Made by a program: the position numbers and the translations under genes | Shown here: in pieces, positions 1 through 9,639 of the stretch | Layout of the letters: the number at the start of each line of letters is the position of its first letter | Numbering within the stretch: the first letter of the stretch is position 1 | Assembly (NCBI GenBank): GCA_946965045.2 | Contig: OX337229.1 | Coordinates: 5,952,001 to 6,016,000 of the forward strand | Direction of reading: 5' to 3' | Source: Epithemia pelagica | Taxonomy: Eukaryota; Bacillariophyta; Bacillariophyceae; Surirellales; Surirellaceae | DNA length: 64,000 nt | Notes under the pieces: model-generated | The model's database searches: none | Told to the model about the DNA's origin: nothing | The model's input: only the letters and a program-made list of their open reading frames with translations

Positions 1-1
1 C

Positions 2-977
2 TTGGGACCCACGGATGCCGTGGGACGAGTGGCCGCCTTGGCCGGTGTCGATTGCATTGCCATGGATGACTATGACATGCCCAATTTTGTCGATTGTGCC
101 GATGCGGGCAATTGGGATACGGCCGCCTACGATTGTGACATGGAATTGGGAGACTTGCACTTTGTTGCCGACGGGGTGCATCATGTCTTGACCCAAGACG
201 ACTTGACGGACCGATTGGAAACCGAGGCGGGCGAAATTTGTGTCTTGAGAATCGTCGGAGACTTTGAATTGCCGGGATGGAGTAAGTATAGAGTATTGGT
301 TGTGATTCTTGTTTGTGGTGGTGGTCGTGCAGTTTGGAATGAGGAAACAGTGGGCGTGGACAGCATGTAGACACAAGACGGGTCCATGGGTCCCTACCTT
401 TTTCTTACAATGTTCTTTTTTTCTTCCTCTCATTGTGGATTCTTGTTGTTGTTGTTGATGTTGTTCTTGTATAGTTCTGGGAGACCCCTTTTTCAACGCA
501 CATTATGCCGCCTTTGACATTGCCCAACGACGTGTCGGCTTTGCTCCCTTGGCGGCGGCGCCAGACGACGACCAGGAACGAACGCGGTGTGACGCCGATT
601 GGCCACTCGACATTGCCAACACGAATGTCGTAGTAGAAGGGCCACCCCTTCCACCACCACCGGCCAAGGATCCATCAGTACCACCGCCCGAGAGTGTCCC
701 ATCACCACCGGTGGAGGAAGAACCCACCAGATCTCCGCCCATGCCTAGTATTCCATCGACACCGTCCTCCTCCTCCTCGACTTCTTTGCAAAGTGGTGCA
801 ACCATGAATCCCGACACGGTCAAACTTCTGGGAGGCCTAGTACTCGTCTTTTTGGTGGGCATGGGATTTGGCTGGGTCCTCTTTCGAAGACGACAACGGG
901 GATACAATTATCGACAACAACGATACAGTGAATTTGCGGCGGCCGAAGTAGATTTGGGAGCCCTCGAACTCACGTAG
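2..977 (+). CDS. Pepsin-type aspartic protease, 3' part, with C-terminal membrane anchor
   Basis: This is the 3' end of a gene whose start lies left of the window. Two exons join in frame: 2-281 and 475-977. The donor is GTAAGT at 282 and the acceptor TATAG at 470-474. Across the junction the protein reads ...FELPGW-ILGDPFFNAHYAAFD..RVGFAPL, the C-terminal signature of A1 (pepsin) proteases, in which the ILGD strand packs near the active site. The two catalytic Asp motifs would lie upstream and are not visible. After the protease fold come about 60 residues rich in Pro and Ser, then one hydrophobic segment (LLGGLVLVFLVGMGFGWVLF) followed by RRRQR and a short tail, so the enzyme is probably a type I membrane protein of the secretory pathway. 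Family assignment is firm; substrate and exact compartment are unknown. Confidence 0.85.
282..474 (+). other. Spliceosomal intron in aspartic protease gene
   Basis: GTAAGT donor at 282-287 and a pyrimidine-rich tract ending in AG at 473-474. Removing 193 bases restores one continuous reading frame with the conserved ILGD motif formed exactly at the junction (phase 1). Confidence 0.85.
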
Positions 978-2220
978 TAATAATAGAAACCAACAACAAC
1001 AGAACAGTAGTAGTACTACCGAATATAGGGTTTGTAGCAACCCAAGGACGACTCTCCCAACACGACAGGTCGACCCGGATGGGAGGATGATGAAGAATCC
1101 TCTTCTCCCAAGAAAGAATGCTGGGCTATTTCGAAGAATGTAATATGGTCCTCCCCGCCGCCAAGAGGTCGAACCTCTCCAATTGCAATAAGTACAACCA
1201 AGAAAACGGACTGTCGGTCTCGGAGATGGGCATGTCCCGCCGTAAAAAAAACTAGGATGGAGAGTCCTTTTGCACAACAACAACAAGCCAAAGCAAGCTA
1301 CTCACTCTCCTAATAGAGCCCTAGGGGGCTATCTACACATTAGTAGAGAGGTATAGCTCCAAGGGGTGTCAGAGACGCGACCGGGGTTCTTGACGCGCGA
1401 CCGATAGAAAGCGGTACTCCTCCGTGCTACATGGGACTATCATTTTGTATCCCCCAGCGGGGGTGTTTTTGAGGGATACACGAAATTACACCCTCAAAGC
1501 CACCCCCGCTGGGGGTAATCATTTTGTTTCTATGGAGGACTACCCCCGCAGGGATGAGTGGGTAGTCGCACATGTGTCGAGTATTCTGGACGAATTGTGC
1601 AAAATACACGATTGATGCGCGACCACACATTTTACTCCCGCTAGAGGGTAATGGAGGACTAATATCATGTTGAGCCAATGCTTAGTATTGTAGTATTCTC
1701 CGTGTTGTCGACGTCAGCCAGTCCAGTCAGCAGTTCCCTGTCATGCTATGTCATCTAGTGTGCTTTCTGCTTCCTCAACTTCCTCCCCGTCATCTTGTAG
1801 GTCGGTCTGCAATTCTTTCGACGATTGGCGTTTTTTCCCAGTCATTCCCAAGAAGAAGGTGGGAAGGCAAGTGTCATCATCATTGGACTCTTCTGGTTGA
1901 TTGCCCATCCCCGCATCCTCGCTCTTGCTGGAAAAAGACTCTCTCTGACATTAGGCTGTCGACGAGATCCGAACAACATCTACTACCGCCTCTATCATTA
2001 GAGAGAGATTGCATTCACACATAGTGTCCGTGGTGAGAACAAGAGAGACCTTTCGTTTGTCATTTCGTTACACAATTCACGCTGTGACGACTACCGAGCT
2101 TGTGGAGTTGCGCACCGTCACACACGTCCCAGAGTCTCAATTCACCCTAAATCCCTCGATCCTCCTCCTTGAAGAATCATTCGTGTCGTCATTCTACAAA
2201 CAACGACCTATTCTAGAAGT
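978..2220. other. Intergenic region without a recognised gene
   Basis: No open frame here has coding character. The stretch 1410-1660 is rich in inverted repeats built on a GC palindrome (see 1451-1515) with a second diverged copy at about 1540-1660. The rest is unremarkable and presumably holds the protease 3' UTR and the promoter of the next gene. Confidence 0.6.
1451..1515. repeat. 25-bp inverted repeat (hairpin) with CCCCCAGCGGGGG ends
   Basis: The arms 1451-1475 and 1491-1515 are reverse complements with 2 mismatches in 25, separated by 15 bases. The outer end is the palindrome CCCCCAGCGGGGG. Diverged relatives of the same motif follow at about 1541 and 1634. The same 15-mer recurs at 9044, 11484, 23227 (one change) and 30919, at rearrangement boundaries. 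It could be the end of a small non-autonomous transposon; no target-site duplication was established. Confidence 0.7.
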
Positions 2221-4413
2221 ATGGTGGTTCGACGACATGCACGCCAACCAGCATTGTCGTTGTTGTTCATGGGGAGGATGATGATATGGATCCTGGGCAG
2301 CGTCGGAGTGATGGTGGTCACGGGCTTTGGTGGTGGTTCCGTCCCTGTAGTACGACTACGACGACGACCAGCCACACACACAAAGACGGTCCTCTTTTAT
2401 GGTGGTGGTACGAATCCTCCCAGTCGACGACAAGCCGAAATTCGTCAAAAAATTCGTCAATTGAAACAACAAGGACGGCTCCAAAAGCCAGTGATGGATC
2501 CAGAGGATGACGACAACAACAATGACAACAACGAATCATCCATGTCAGCCAAGGATGAGGCCTATGCCACCAAAATTCGACAAAAGTTGGGAGACGGCAA
2601 GAGTAAACTCTTGGGATTTACCACCTCGACAGACCAAGACGACGACATGGACGAGGAGGACGACGACAACCTAGCAACACAAGAGGACGTAATAACATCC
2701 ACACCCTTGGTTGGTCGCCTTGGCTCCTTGGACACGCCCGACGAGGCTTCCACGACCGTCGATACGTTTACCAAGGATACAAGCGCACCGAAACAACAAT
2801 CTCCCCTCATTGATCCATCCTTGTTTGACACTCCTGGTGACGACGAAGAAGAAGTCGATGAAGATGTCTTGGTGGATCAAGTGGCCCAAAAAATGATGGA
2901 GAAACGGGCTCGAGAACAACCACAAAAACAACAAAAAGCCGCTCCAACATCCACAACAACCACGACCAAGACGACGACGACGACGAACACACAACTGACC
3001 AGTGGCGTGGGTGGATCCTGGAATCCCACGAATGAAACGCAAACGGTCGACATGTATCAACCCAAGACGGGTTCCTGGGGTGCCTTTCCTCGTCCCCGCG
3101 ATATTTCCAAAGCCTATGGCGGTGGTCGTCGCGTCGGACCGGGCTATAGCAATGAAGAAGCGCGCTTGAATTCCACTGAAGCGACCCGATTGCGTCTCAA
3201 ACAATATCGCGAAAAGGCGGGCATTGAAGTCCAATCGGAAAAGGATCACGCGGTCGAAATTGACCAAGCCTTGAGCATTGGAGGATTGGCCATGCAACGC
3301 GGCATGTATTCGACCGCCGTGTCGGCCTTGGAGAAGGTGACCAAGTATTGTTCCACCAATAGCAAAGTCGGGGGCAAAGTCTTTTTGGAATTGGCCATGG
3401 CCTACGAAGCCGTCGGACGGACGGATGAGGCCATTACCGTCTATGCCACTCTCAGCAAATGCCGGATTGAAGAAATCAAATTCAATGCCAAACGACTCTT
3501 GTATGGCATTGAAGCCATGCAGTTTATGCGGAACGAAATGAAAGATTCCAGCTTTTCACGCAAAAAGGTGCGCAACACCTTTATTGATACGACTGGATTG
3601 GGAAACATTGCGCAAAACTTTGATGACGTCTATCAGACGGCCTATATTGATTTGGAAGGCAATTTTTACAAACGCTTGACGGAATCCGTCGTCCGGTCAC
3701 CGCGCGAGGCCCGACAAATTTTGCTCAAGGCCACCGATGCCGGCGAAGTGGAACGGACCCGCATTGTCCAAGCCTTGCGGTCCTTGTCCCGGAATTTTGA
3801 AGACGCCCTCGAACAGGAAATTGAACGCACGACGGTTCAAGAACCAGTGGCGGTCATGAATGGGAAACCCATCTTGTCGCGGGTCAGCCAACAGAGTTCC
3901 GAGAACGACTTTATGGGAGGCGCCGGTGACTTTGTCTTGGCCAATGCCCCACAAATGCTCGAAAACTTGGAGGGCGACTGGCGATTGCAACTCTTGGCCG
4001 ATCGACGGGGCGATGGAGTCAAATTCTTCAACTCCACATTGGCCTGGCAACGGTTTGGTCCTCTCGCGACGACGGATCGTAGTAGTAGCACGACGAGTCG
4101 TCGATTGTTTGAGGCGCAAACACCCGTCGGCTTTGCCACGCTCCAAGTGTCGGGGGTGGTGGAATTTCAGACTGTCCAACGAATTTTGCAACGACACGAC
4201 GTGGAAACCAAGGGAGGCGGTGTGTTTGGCGCACTCATTGTCAATCCGTCCATGGGTCCCATGGGGGCCGTCCAAGGACCGCATCAAATCATGATGGTCG
4301 ACTCGACCTTGTTGGTCACACGCAAAGCGCCCGTGAAAAAGTCGTCGTCGTCGTCTTCGGCCAAGAAGGATGCCGAAAAGGAATACTTTGCCGTGTGGAG
4401 AAGGATGGAGTGA
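2221..4413 (+). CDS. Plastid-targeted protein with TPR-like helices and C-terminal PAP/fibrillin-like domain
   Basis: 730 residues if translation starts at 2221; an ATG at 2281 (MIWILGSVGVMVV...) puts the hydrophobic signal segment at the very N-terminus and is a good alternative. After the signal comes an Arg-rich transit-like stretch, then about 240 acidic and Thr/Gln-rich low-complexity residues. Residues about 340-440 form TPR-like helices (QALSIGGLAMQRGMYSTAVS, then LELAMAYEAVGRTDEAITVY). From about 579 the sequence LENLEGDWRLQLLAD... through to ...GPHQIMMVDSTLLVTRK resembles the plastid lipid-associated protein (fibrillin) lipocalin-like domain. Such proteins act in plastoglobules or at thylakoids. 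The combination with TPR is conserved-looking but I cannot name an orthologue. No intron is needed. Confidence 0.75.
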   Translation: MVVRRHARQPALSLLFMGRMMIWILGSVGVMVVTGFGGGSVPVVRLRRRPATHTKTVLFYGGGTNPPSRRQAEIRQKIRQLKQQGRLQKPVMDPEDDDNNNDNNESSMSAKDEAYATKIRQKLGDGKSKLLGFTTSTDQDDDMDEEDDDNLATQEDVITSTPLVGRLGSLDTPDEASTTVDTFTKDTSAPKQQSPLIDPSLFDTPGDDEEEVDEDVLVDQVAQKMMEKRAREQPQKQQKAAPTSTTTTTKTTTTTNTQLTSGVGGSWNPTNETQTVDMYQPKTGSWGAFPRPRDISKAYGGGRRVGPGYSNEEARLNSTEATRLRLKQYREKAGIEVQSEKDHAVEIDQALSIGGLAMQRGMYSTAVSALEKVTKYCSTNSKVGGKVFLELAMAYEAVGRTDEAITVYATLSKCRIEEIKFNAKRLLYGIEAMQFMRNEMKDSSFSRKKVRNTFIDTTGLGNIAQNFDDVYQTAYIDLEGNFYKRLTESVVRSPREARQILLKATDAGEVERTRIVQALRSLSRNFEDALEQEIERTTVQEPVAVMNGKPILSRVSQQSSENDFMGGAGDFVLANAPQMLENLEGDWRLQLLADRRGDGVKFFNSTLAWQRFGPLATTDRSSSTTSRRLFEAQTPVGFATLQVSGVVEFQTVQRILQRHDVETKGGGVFGALIVNPSMGPMGAVQGPHQIMMVDSTLLVTRKAPVKKSSSSSSAKKDAEKEYFAVWRRME

Positions 4414-4606
4414 AGCAACAGATATTAGTACATGGGAATTGTCCAACTCGTGTGTAATGCCTTTTGGTCGGAACACTCTCCCGAGTTGTGTACGTCATAT
4501 TTTCAACACACACGGACTGAATTGTGAAACATAGAGAGAACGAGTGAAAAAAAGGCCCCAACCAACCATGAACAAATCAACGCTATAAATCGCGGGGCCT
4601 CGAATC

Positions 4607-4642
<36 letters not shown>

Positions 4643-5490
4643 GAACAAGTCTCTAGGGGATGGACCCAATATTGTAAGTGTCCATTCGCCACTGTCATGC
4701 GCGCACACACACAACTTGTAGTTAGCTAATAGCAATCGAATAATGCTCTCAACGGAGAGAATCTACCAAATAAAAGCGTCCTCTACGAATCACATTCTCT
4801 CCGTCGTTTGCGACTCTCGTTTTCCGAATGGACACGAGAGACCTACCTACTCCCATCCGTAGAGTTCGTAATATTGTACTATGGAAGACTGGTCCAAACA
4901 GCAGCAGCCGTATCACGTCGTGTTGGAGTCCAACGCGAAACAACAGGGAGAGACAGAGAGGAAGGGGAAACCCCTGTAGTAGTAGTCGTCGTCGTCCTAC
5001 TCTGAGAAACCAATGTGTATTGCAAATCCAACAACAACAACAATACTACTACAACACACCAGCACTCTCTTCGCTCTCTCTCTCCAAACACCACTCACCC
5101 ACCCATTCCAGACGATCTCTGTCCTGGCGACCATAATAGATTCGTGAGACCCCGCACCGTGGTGGCGGCAAGAGGACTACCACTGCATTTGGTTCCTGTT
5201 GGGGGTGGGGGTTGGTTGGTTCCGCGATAATGGCAGGACCACACGGACCATTTCGCAGGGAGTATATAGAGACCAAGCTCTCCCTTGCCTGTGTCTCATG
5301 GCGGATCATGGGTAATACGGTTCGTGTGTGTGTGTCGTTTGCATGTCTCGATGGTATCTATCCCACGAGAGCTGGATGCGGTCCAAAGAACAACCATGCA
5401 CACACACACACGGTACAATCACAAACGTCTCTCCAGGAGTCGTCCAGAAGCAAACCATACAATTCGCTCCATGTCAGCACACAAGGTTTC
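4414..5490. other. Intergenic region, no gene seen; short AG and CA tracts
   Basis: Between the PAP/TPR gene and the 3' end of the convergent RING gene. It contains an (AG)n run at about 4610-4636 and short (CA)n runs near 4702 and 5399. Open frames here are short, overlapping and of low complexity. Confidence 0.55.
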
Positions 5491-7230
5491 TTACACCGTG
5501 TCCTCGTCGTCTGGATCATGATTGGTATGGTGATTGCCGCCTCCCGTGTCAACGTCGTCCTCTTGTGCTTGAGTAGTAGTTGAGGAGGATGAGGATGGTG
5601 TGCGGGACAGTACTGCTTTGGAGGAACGACGAGAACGACAACACGACCCTGGCGTGGCCACATTGGCTTGTTGACAGAGGGGACAGGTATTTTTGTGTTG
5701 CACCCACAGTTTCAAACACGTCTTGTGAAACATGTGTCCACACGAAATGTCTCCAATCACGGTTCCAGGATGGATCGTCTGGAGACAAATGGCACACACG
5801 ACTCGTTCTCCGGAGGGTGGTGGTGAATGTCCTTCCTGCACGGTGTCACAAACACTCGACTCGTCGTCGTCATGGTGGNNNNNNNNNNNNNNNNNNNNNN
5901 NNNNNNNNNNNNNNNNNNNNNNNNNNNNNNNNNNNNNNNNNNNNNNNNNNNNNNNNNNNNNNNNNNNNNNNNNNNNNNNNNNNNNNNNNNNNNNNNNNNN
6001 NNNNNNNNNNNNNNNNNNNNNNNNNNNNNNNNNNNNNNNNNNNNNNNNNNNNNNNNNNNNNNNNNNNNNNNNNNNNNNTGTGGATGGCTCGTATCGTTTG
6101 AGATTCAACATTAGTGCTAGTGCCGTTGTGTTGTGGTTCGTGTGATTGTCCTGGTGGTCCATTGTCGTTGTCGTTGTCGAGGTGGTGGTGGGTGTTGTGG
6201 TGGTGGTACGAGTCGCCGCCGGTGGGTCCCAGGCCAAGACTTGTTCCAACGACAAGCGTGTTGTATTAGTGTTGTTGTTAATGCTCTCCTCCTCCTCGTA
6301 TTCGTCGTCCTCCAAGTCTCGATACCACCAACGAAACAGCCACTGCCAGTGAGGTGGTACATGCTCTTGGATGGAGTGTCGACACTGCAATCGAAAGAGG
6401 GCGGCTTGTCGCAATCGTTCAATCTTGTAATATTCCCCACGATCCATAATGTCTTGCAAGCCTTGTTCCAGGGACTCTTGGTCTCTTTCTTGTGGTTGTT
6501 GTGGTTGTGGTTGTGGGGAGGATTGTACGGAACCGTCGTTGTTGTCATTGTCGTGTCGTGCAGGATCACCACCACACCACCAAGCAGCAGCAGTACAACG
6601 AACAGTGTGCTGAACCAGTCGTTGCAGCAAAAGGTGGGCATACGATCGGGCGGCGCGACCTGGATCGGAACAAAAACAGGCCATCATCCACAGTCCATAC
6701 CAAAACAAGACAATGGGCCACAATCCCCGCATCAATTGATCCGATCGATCCAATTGAAAACAGTGAACCTCCTCCTGATCGTCCTTGTTGTTGTTGTTGT
6801 TGTTGTTGCTGCTGGTGTGGACCACACACTTATTGAATTGGGCCGGACAATAATAGGACAATGACGACGAAGAAGTGGCAGAAGAAGAAGAAAGGGCCGT
6901 GGCGGAAAATTGCAAACACCAACATTTCTTGGCCTGGATCAACACCTCCTGTTCATCCTTGTCGTTGCTGGCTGTCGTGTCCTCACTACTACTGCTGCTG
7001 TGAGAACTTGCGGCTGCTGCTGGTTGGACCACCATGCCCGTTTCGGGATTCCAGGAAAAGGAAATGGTACGACTGCTCAATCCACATTCGACCGACGTGG
7101 TTCCCGACCTTGTGGACGACGACGGCGACGATGAAGAGTGTCGTTCCGTCAAGGCCTCGACACCCATGCTTCCACCACACAAGGTCAATGAAACCACCAC
7201 CACCACCACCACCACAAACGAATAGACCAT
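5491..7230 (-). CDS. Membrane-anchored RING-H2 finger protein (probable E3 ubiquitin ligase), interrupted by assembly gap
   Basis: The C-terminus carries a complete RING-H2 finger: C-x2-C-x14-C-x-H-x2-H-x2-C-x10-C-x2-C (CAIC...CGHMFHKTC...CPLC), expected to bind two zinc ions and an E2 enzyme. I chose the Met at 7230 because it begins a good signal peptide (MVYSFVVVVVVVVSLTLCGG); the frame stays open upstream to 7695, but that part is unlikely coding. A Ser/Thr-rich lumenal region follows, then a transmembrane segment (GLWPIVLFWYGLWMMACFC), a Gln/Asn-rich cytosolic linker and the finger. This is the usual plan of membrane RING-H2 ligases of the secretory or endosomal system. 200 unknown bases at 5879-6078 lie between linker and finger; 200 is not a multiple of three, so the frame across the gap cannot be verified. 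Confidence 0.8.
   Translation of the reverse strand: MVYSFVVVVVVVVSLTLCGGSMGVEALTERHSSSSPSSSTRSGTTSVECGLSSRTISFSWNPETGMVVQPAAAASSHSSSSSEDTTASNDKDEQEVLIQAKKCWCLQFSATALSSSSATSSSSLSYYCPAQFNKCVVHTSSNNNNNNNKDDQEEVHCFQLDRSDQLMRGLWPIVLFWYGLWMMACFCSDPGRAARSYAHLLLQRLVQHTVRCTAAAWWCGGDPARHDNDNNDGSVQSSPQPQPQQPQERDQESLEQGLQDIMDRGEYYKIERLRQAALFRLQCRHSIQEHVPPHWQWLFRWWYRDLEDDEYEEEESINNNTNTTRLSLEQVLAWDPPAATRTTTTTPTTTSTTTTTMDHQDNHTNHNTTALALMLNLKRYEPSTXXXXXXXXXXXXXXXXXXXXXXXXXXXXXXXXXXXXXXXXXXXXXXXXXXXXXXXXXXXXXXXXXXXHHDDDESSVCDTVQEGHSPPPSGERVVCAICLQTIHPGTVIGDISCGHMFHKTCLKLWVQHKNTCPLCQQANVATPGSCCRSRRSSKAVLSRTPSSSSSTTTQAQEDDVDTGGGNHHTNHDPDDEDTV
5879..6078. other. Assembly gap (200 N)
   Basis: Exactly 200 undetermined bases, a conventional placeholder length, inside the RING-finger gene next to Thr/Asn low-complexity sequence. 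True length is unknown. Confidence 0.99.
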
Positions 7231-7725
7231 ATTCCTAGTCCTCAGGCTTGGACACGATGCACGACAGTACCGTTTCGCGGCACCCCGAATCGTTCGGGTC
7301 CGTGTCGTCATGAAGGGCACAGTCATGGTCTCTTCCTGTTCGTTTGGAACGAAAGGATGCATGGGAACGACCACTCCACTGCTCCAGATAGAGAAAAAGT
7401 GCCTCCAAAAAAGTGGGAGTGGTGTTCGTAGTCGCCAGGTATGAGTCTCTGCCGACTGGCGCGTACTCCATGCTATATAATGTACACTTGTACGAGTGTA
7501 TAAATGTCTCTTTCCCCCAAGACTCCCCACTTTGAAGTGAATCGTATTGGGAGAGAATATGCATTGGGACATCGACCGGCGCGCACTCAATGCTCTCCTC
7601 CCCAAGAAAAAATTCGTGAGCGATCTTTTGCGTCGGCACATCATCCCATCCATCCACCATGAACACACCAAGATACACGCAAGGATAGACAGCAACCAGC
7701 AACTCTCGTCGTCATCTTCTTCTTT

Positions 7726-7728
<3 letters not shown>
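7231..7728. other. Upstream region of the RING gene
   Basis: Contains the presumed promoter of the minus-strand RING gene. The reading frame stays open through it but lacks signal-peptide or domain character. A sequence reading CTATATAAT lies at about 7472-7480, a possible TATA-like element on either strand. Confidence 0.4.
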
Positions 7729-7758
<30 letters not shown>

Positions 7759-7858
7759 CTTCTTCTTCTTCTTCTTCTTCTTCTTCTTCTTCTTCTTCTT
7801 CTTCTTCTTCTTCTTCTTCTTCTTCTTCTTCTTCTTCTTCTTCTTCTTCTTCTTCTTC
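7729..7858. repeat. (CTT)n microsatellite, about 43 copies
   Basis: An uninterrupted CTT tract of about 130 bases (GAA on the other strand). It would encode poly-Phe, poly-Glu or poly-Arg depending on frame; none of these is credible as a gene. Confidence 0.97.
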
Positions 7859-8055
7859 GTGTTGTTGCCAACCGAGTATTCGATCATGATTGTGCGGAAT
7901 CCAAAAGTGATCCAGACTACGAATTCGGATGGTACGTTTGATTGCGAGGTATGGAGCCCGCTTATTTAGTAGAATCGATCGTATACCATGAATCCGACAT
8001 TCGAATTCCGTTTGGTTGCGTAATCTCATGAATCTACGGTTCGATTCGTTGTGTT

Positions 8056-8880
8056 TTGATGTTGTTGCAAACTGCCATGACGATATTATATATATATATA
8101 ATAGTAGGTATTTCCCATGTCTTTACCAATCCGGATATTCCCTGGGCTGTGGATATGGATGGTACCTGGATTCAAGAGGATGTCACGGAATGGGCCGTCC
8201 AGCACAGTGTGGTACGACCCTGGTGTTGGCCCCTCCTCCTCTGGGCCATGGCATGGTCCCTCCTTCAAAGAACACCGTGGGCCGGACTTCGATTCTTGGA
8301 ACAGGCCATCTTGTTCATGCCCTATCATCAACATCAAGGCAACAAACACCAACCACGGTTTACCCATCATACCGCGCTCCACTCCTTGGTGGCGGCACAT
8401 GTCCAGGAACGTGGTGGTGTGGCAGTCTTGGCCACGGCCTCGCATGTGGCAGCCGCCTATCATGTGATTTTGGATCATCCTGCACCACCACCACTGGAAT
8501 CACAACCCAATGCCACTGTTTGGAATCAAACAACCAATTCGTCCTTGTCGTCGTCGTCGTCATTGTCATTTCCTCTCCAACGGCTACGACAACAACGACC
8601 CCTCTTTGCGGCTCTCTGGGGAAGCTGCAGTCGGAATCCCTCCCAGTGGCCTCCCGATACTACCACCACACGGTGGGACTGGTTTCACATGGCGGGAGCG
8701 GCCAAAGCCCGCGTCTTGGCCCACCACTTTTCCAAGACTGGCTTTGTCTATGCCGGCAATTCAAAAGACGATGTGGCTGTGTGGAATCATTCCCACTGTT
8801 GTGGCATGATTTTGGTCCAGTGTTCACCACACGTCTTGCAACAAGCCCGGCACATTGCCAAACCCTACATACTATTATAG
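8056..8880 (+). CDS. HAD-superfamily phosphatase domain of the UbiA-associated type
   Basis: 274 residues from the ATG at 8056. Motif I is D33-M-D-G-T37 (nucleophile and acid/base Asp). Then come helices rich in Trp/Leu, a Thr/Ser motif II at LATAS (125-129), motif III Lys in GAAKAR (214-219), and motif IV YAGNSKDD (232-239) with the metal-binding Asp. The phrase 'FxYAGNSxxDxxVW' and the order of elements match the HAD domain that bacteria fuse in front of UbiA-like prenyltransferases. No UbiA transmembrane domain follows: the frame stops at 8880, about 160 bases before rearranged sequence begins. The first 20 residues derive partly from a (TA)n tract, so the true start may be later or in an upstream exon (a possible acceptor lies near 8103). 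Substrate unknown. Confidence 0.6.
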   Translation: MMLLQTAMTILYIYIIVGISHVFTNPDIPWAVDMDGTWIQEDVTEWAVQHSVVRPWCWPLLLWAMAWSLLQRTPWAGLRFLEQAILFMPYHQHQGNKHQPRFTHHTALHSLVAAHVQERGGVAVLATASHVAAAYHVILDHPAPPPLESQPNATVWNQTTNSSLSSSSSLSFPLQRLRQQRPLFAALWGSCSRNPSQWPPDTTTTRWDWFHMAGAAKARVLAHHFSKTGFVYAGNSKDDVAVWNHSHCCGMILVQCSPHVLQQARHIAKPYILL

Positions 8881-9043
8881 ATTCATCGTAGTGTTGGACC
8901 CACTGGAGTATACAGTGTTGCTACCTAGTCGCTATAGTCACCACAACCACACCAACGACGACCACTTTCAACGTAGAGCTCCAGGGATAGGTGTCATGTT
9001 TTGCAATAAGGGCGATCCCGATCACCATTCGCCAATTCTTCCA

Positions 9044-9639
9044 ACCCCCAGCGGGGGTAGCTTATAGTAGGGTGTAATCCCTCGTCGTGAGCTCCTTGTT
9101 GTTGTGTCTGCAATAAAAGGAGACAACCATTCCATTCGAAAAGCAAAGTGCAGGTTTTTGGGATAGGGTAACCTACACACTTCGACAGATGAGCGAATCG
9201 GGTCTTTATTTTTTCAAGGAGCGGATGCGTCCCTTCGATTCCGGCGAACCGAACGTGCAACTTCGTTTTAGATCGGAAGAAAGCAGCAGTCGATGCTGGT
9301 CCGGGAACCTCTAAGTTTGTTGAATGTGGTGTTAGAAAAACAATATAACTGAAATACTTCGTGGACTTTGACGCCGACACCAACAAGTTCTGCCATTGTT
9401 CGTAAAGCTGCGTCTCACAAATTGGACGATCCTGGGGCAATTGGATTGTGCACTGAACAAAGTAGATGTATAGCGTATTTTTAGTCCTTCTTGCAATGAT
9501 GAAATCAATGCCTCTGTATTGTCGGTTGAGAGGGACAAAAACAAGTACCTCGATATTCGATGGCCACTCGATGGTCTCGGGCACCGCTTCGTCTCCTCCA
9601 GGAACATCGAGCACCAATTTCGTTGCAGCTTCCAGGCTT
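9044..9639 (-). pseudogene. Fragment of gene B (C-terminal nuclease-like part)
   Basis: Same sequence as the 3' portion of the B genes at 11620, 23363 and 31045, beginning at the palindromic boundary motif (9044-9058) and ending abruptly at 9639, where gene A sequence on the other strand begins. The stop codon of the intact B genes (TAG) is changed to TCG here, so the frame runs on to 8994. This fragment reads YFVQCT where the tandem copies read YFVRCT. It is a rearrangement remnant with no start codon of its own. Confidence 0.8.

Noticed and set aside
7712-8029. Frames through the CTT/GAA microsatellite (poly-Phe, poly-Glu, poly-Arg)
   Set aside because: Explained by the trinucleotide repeat.
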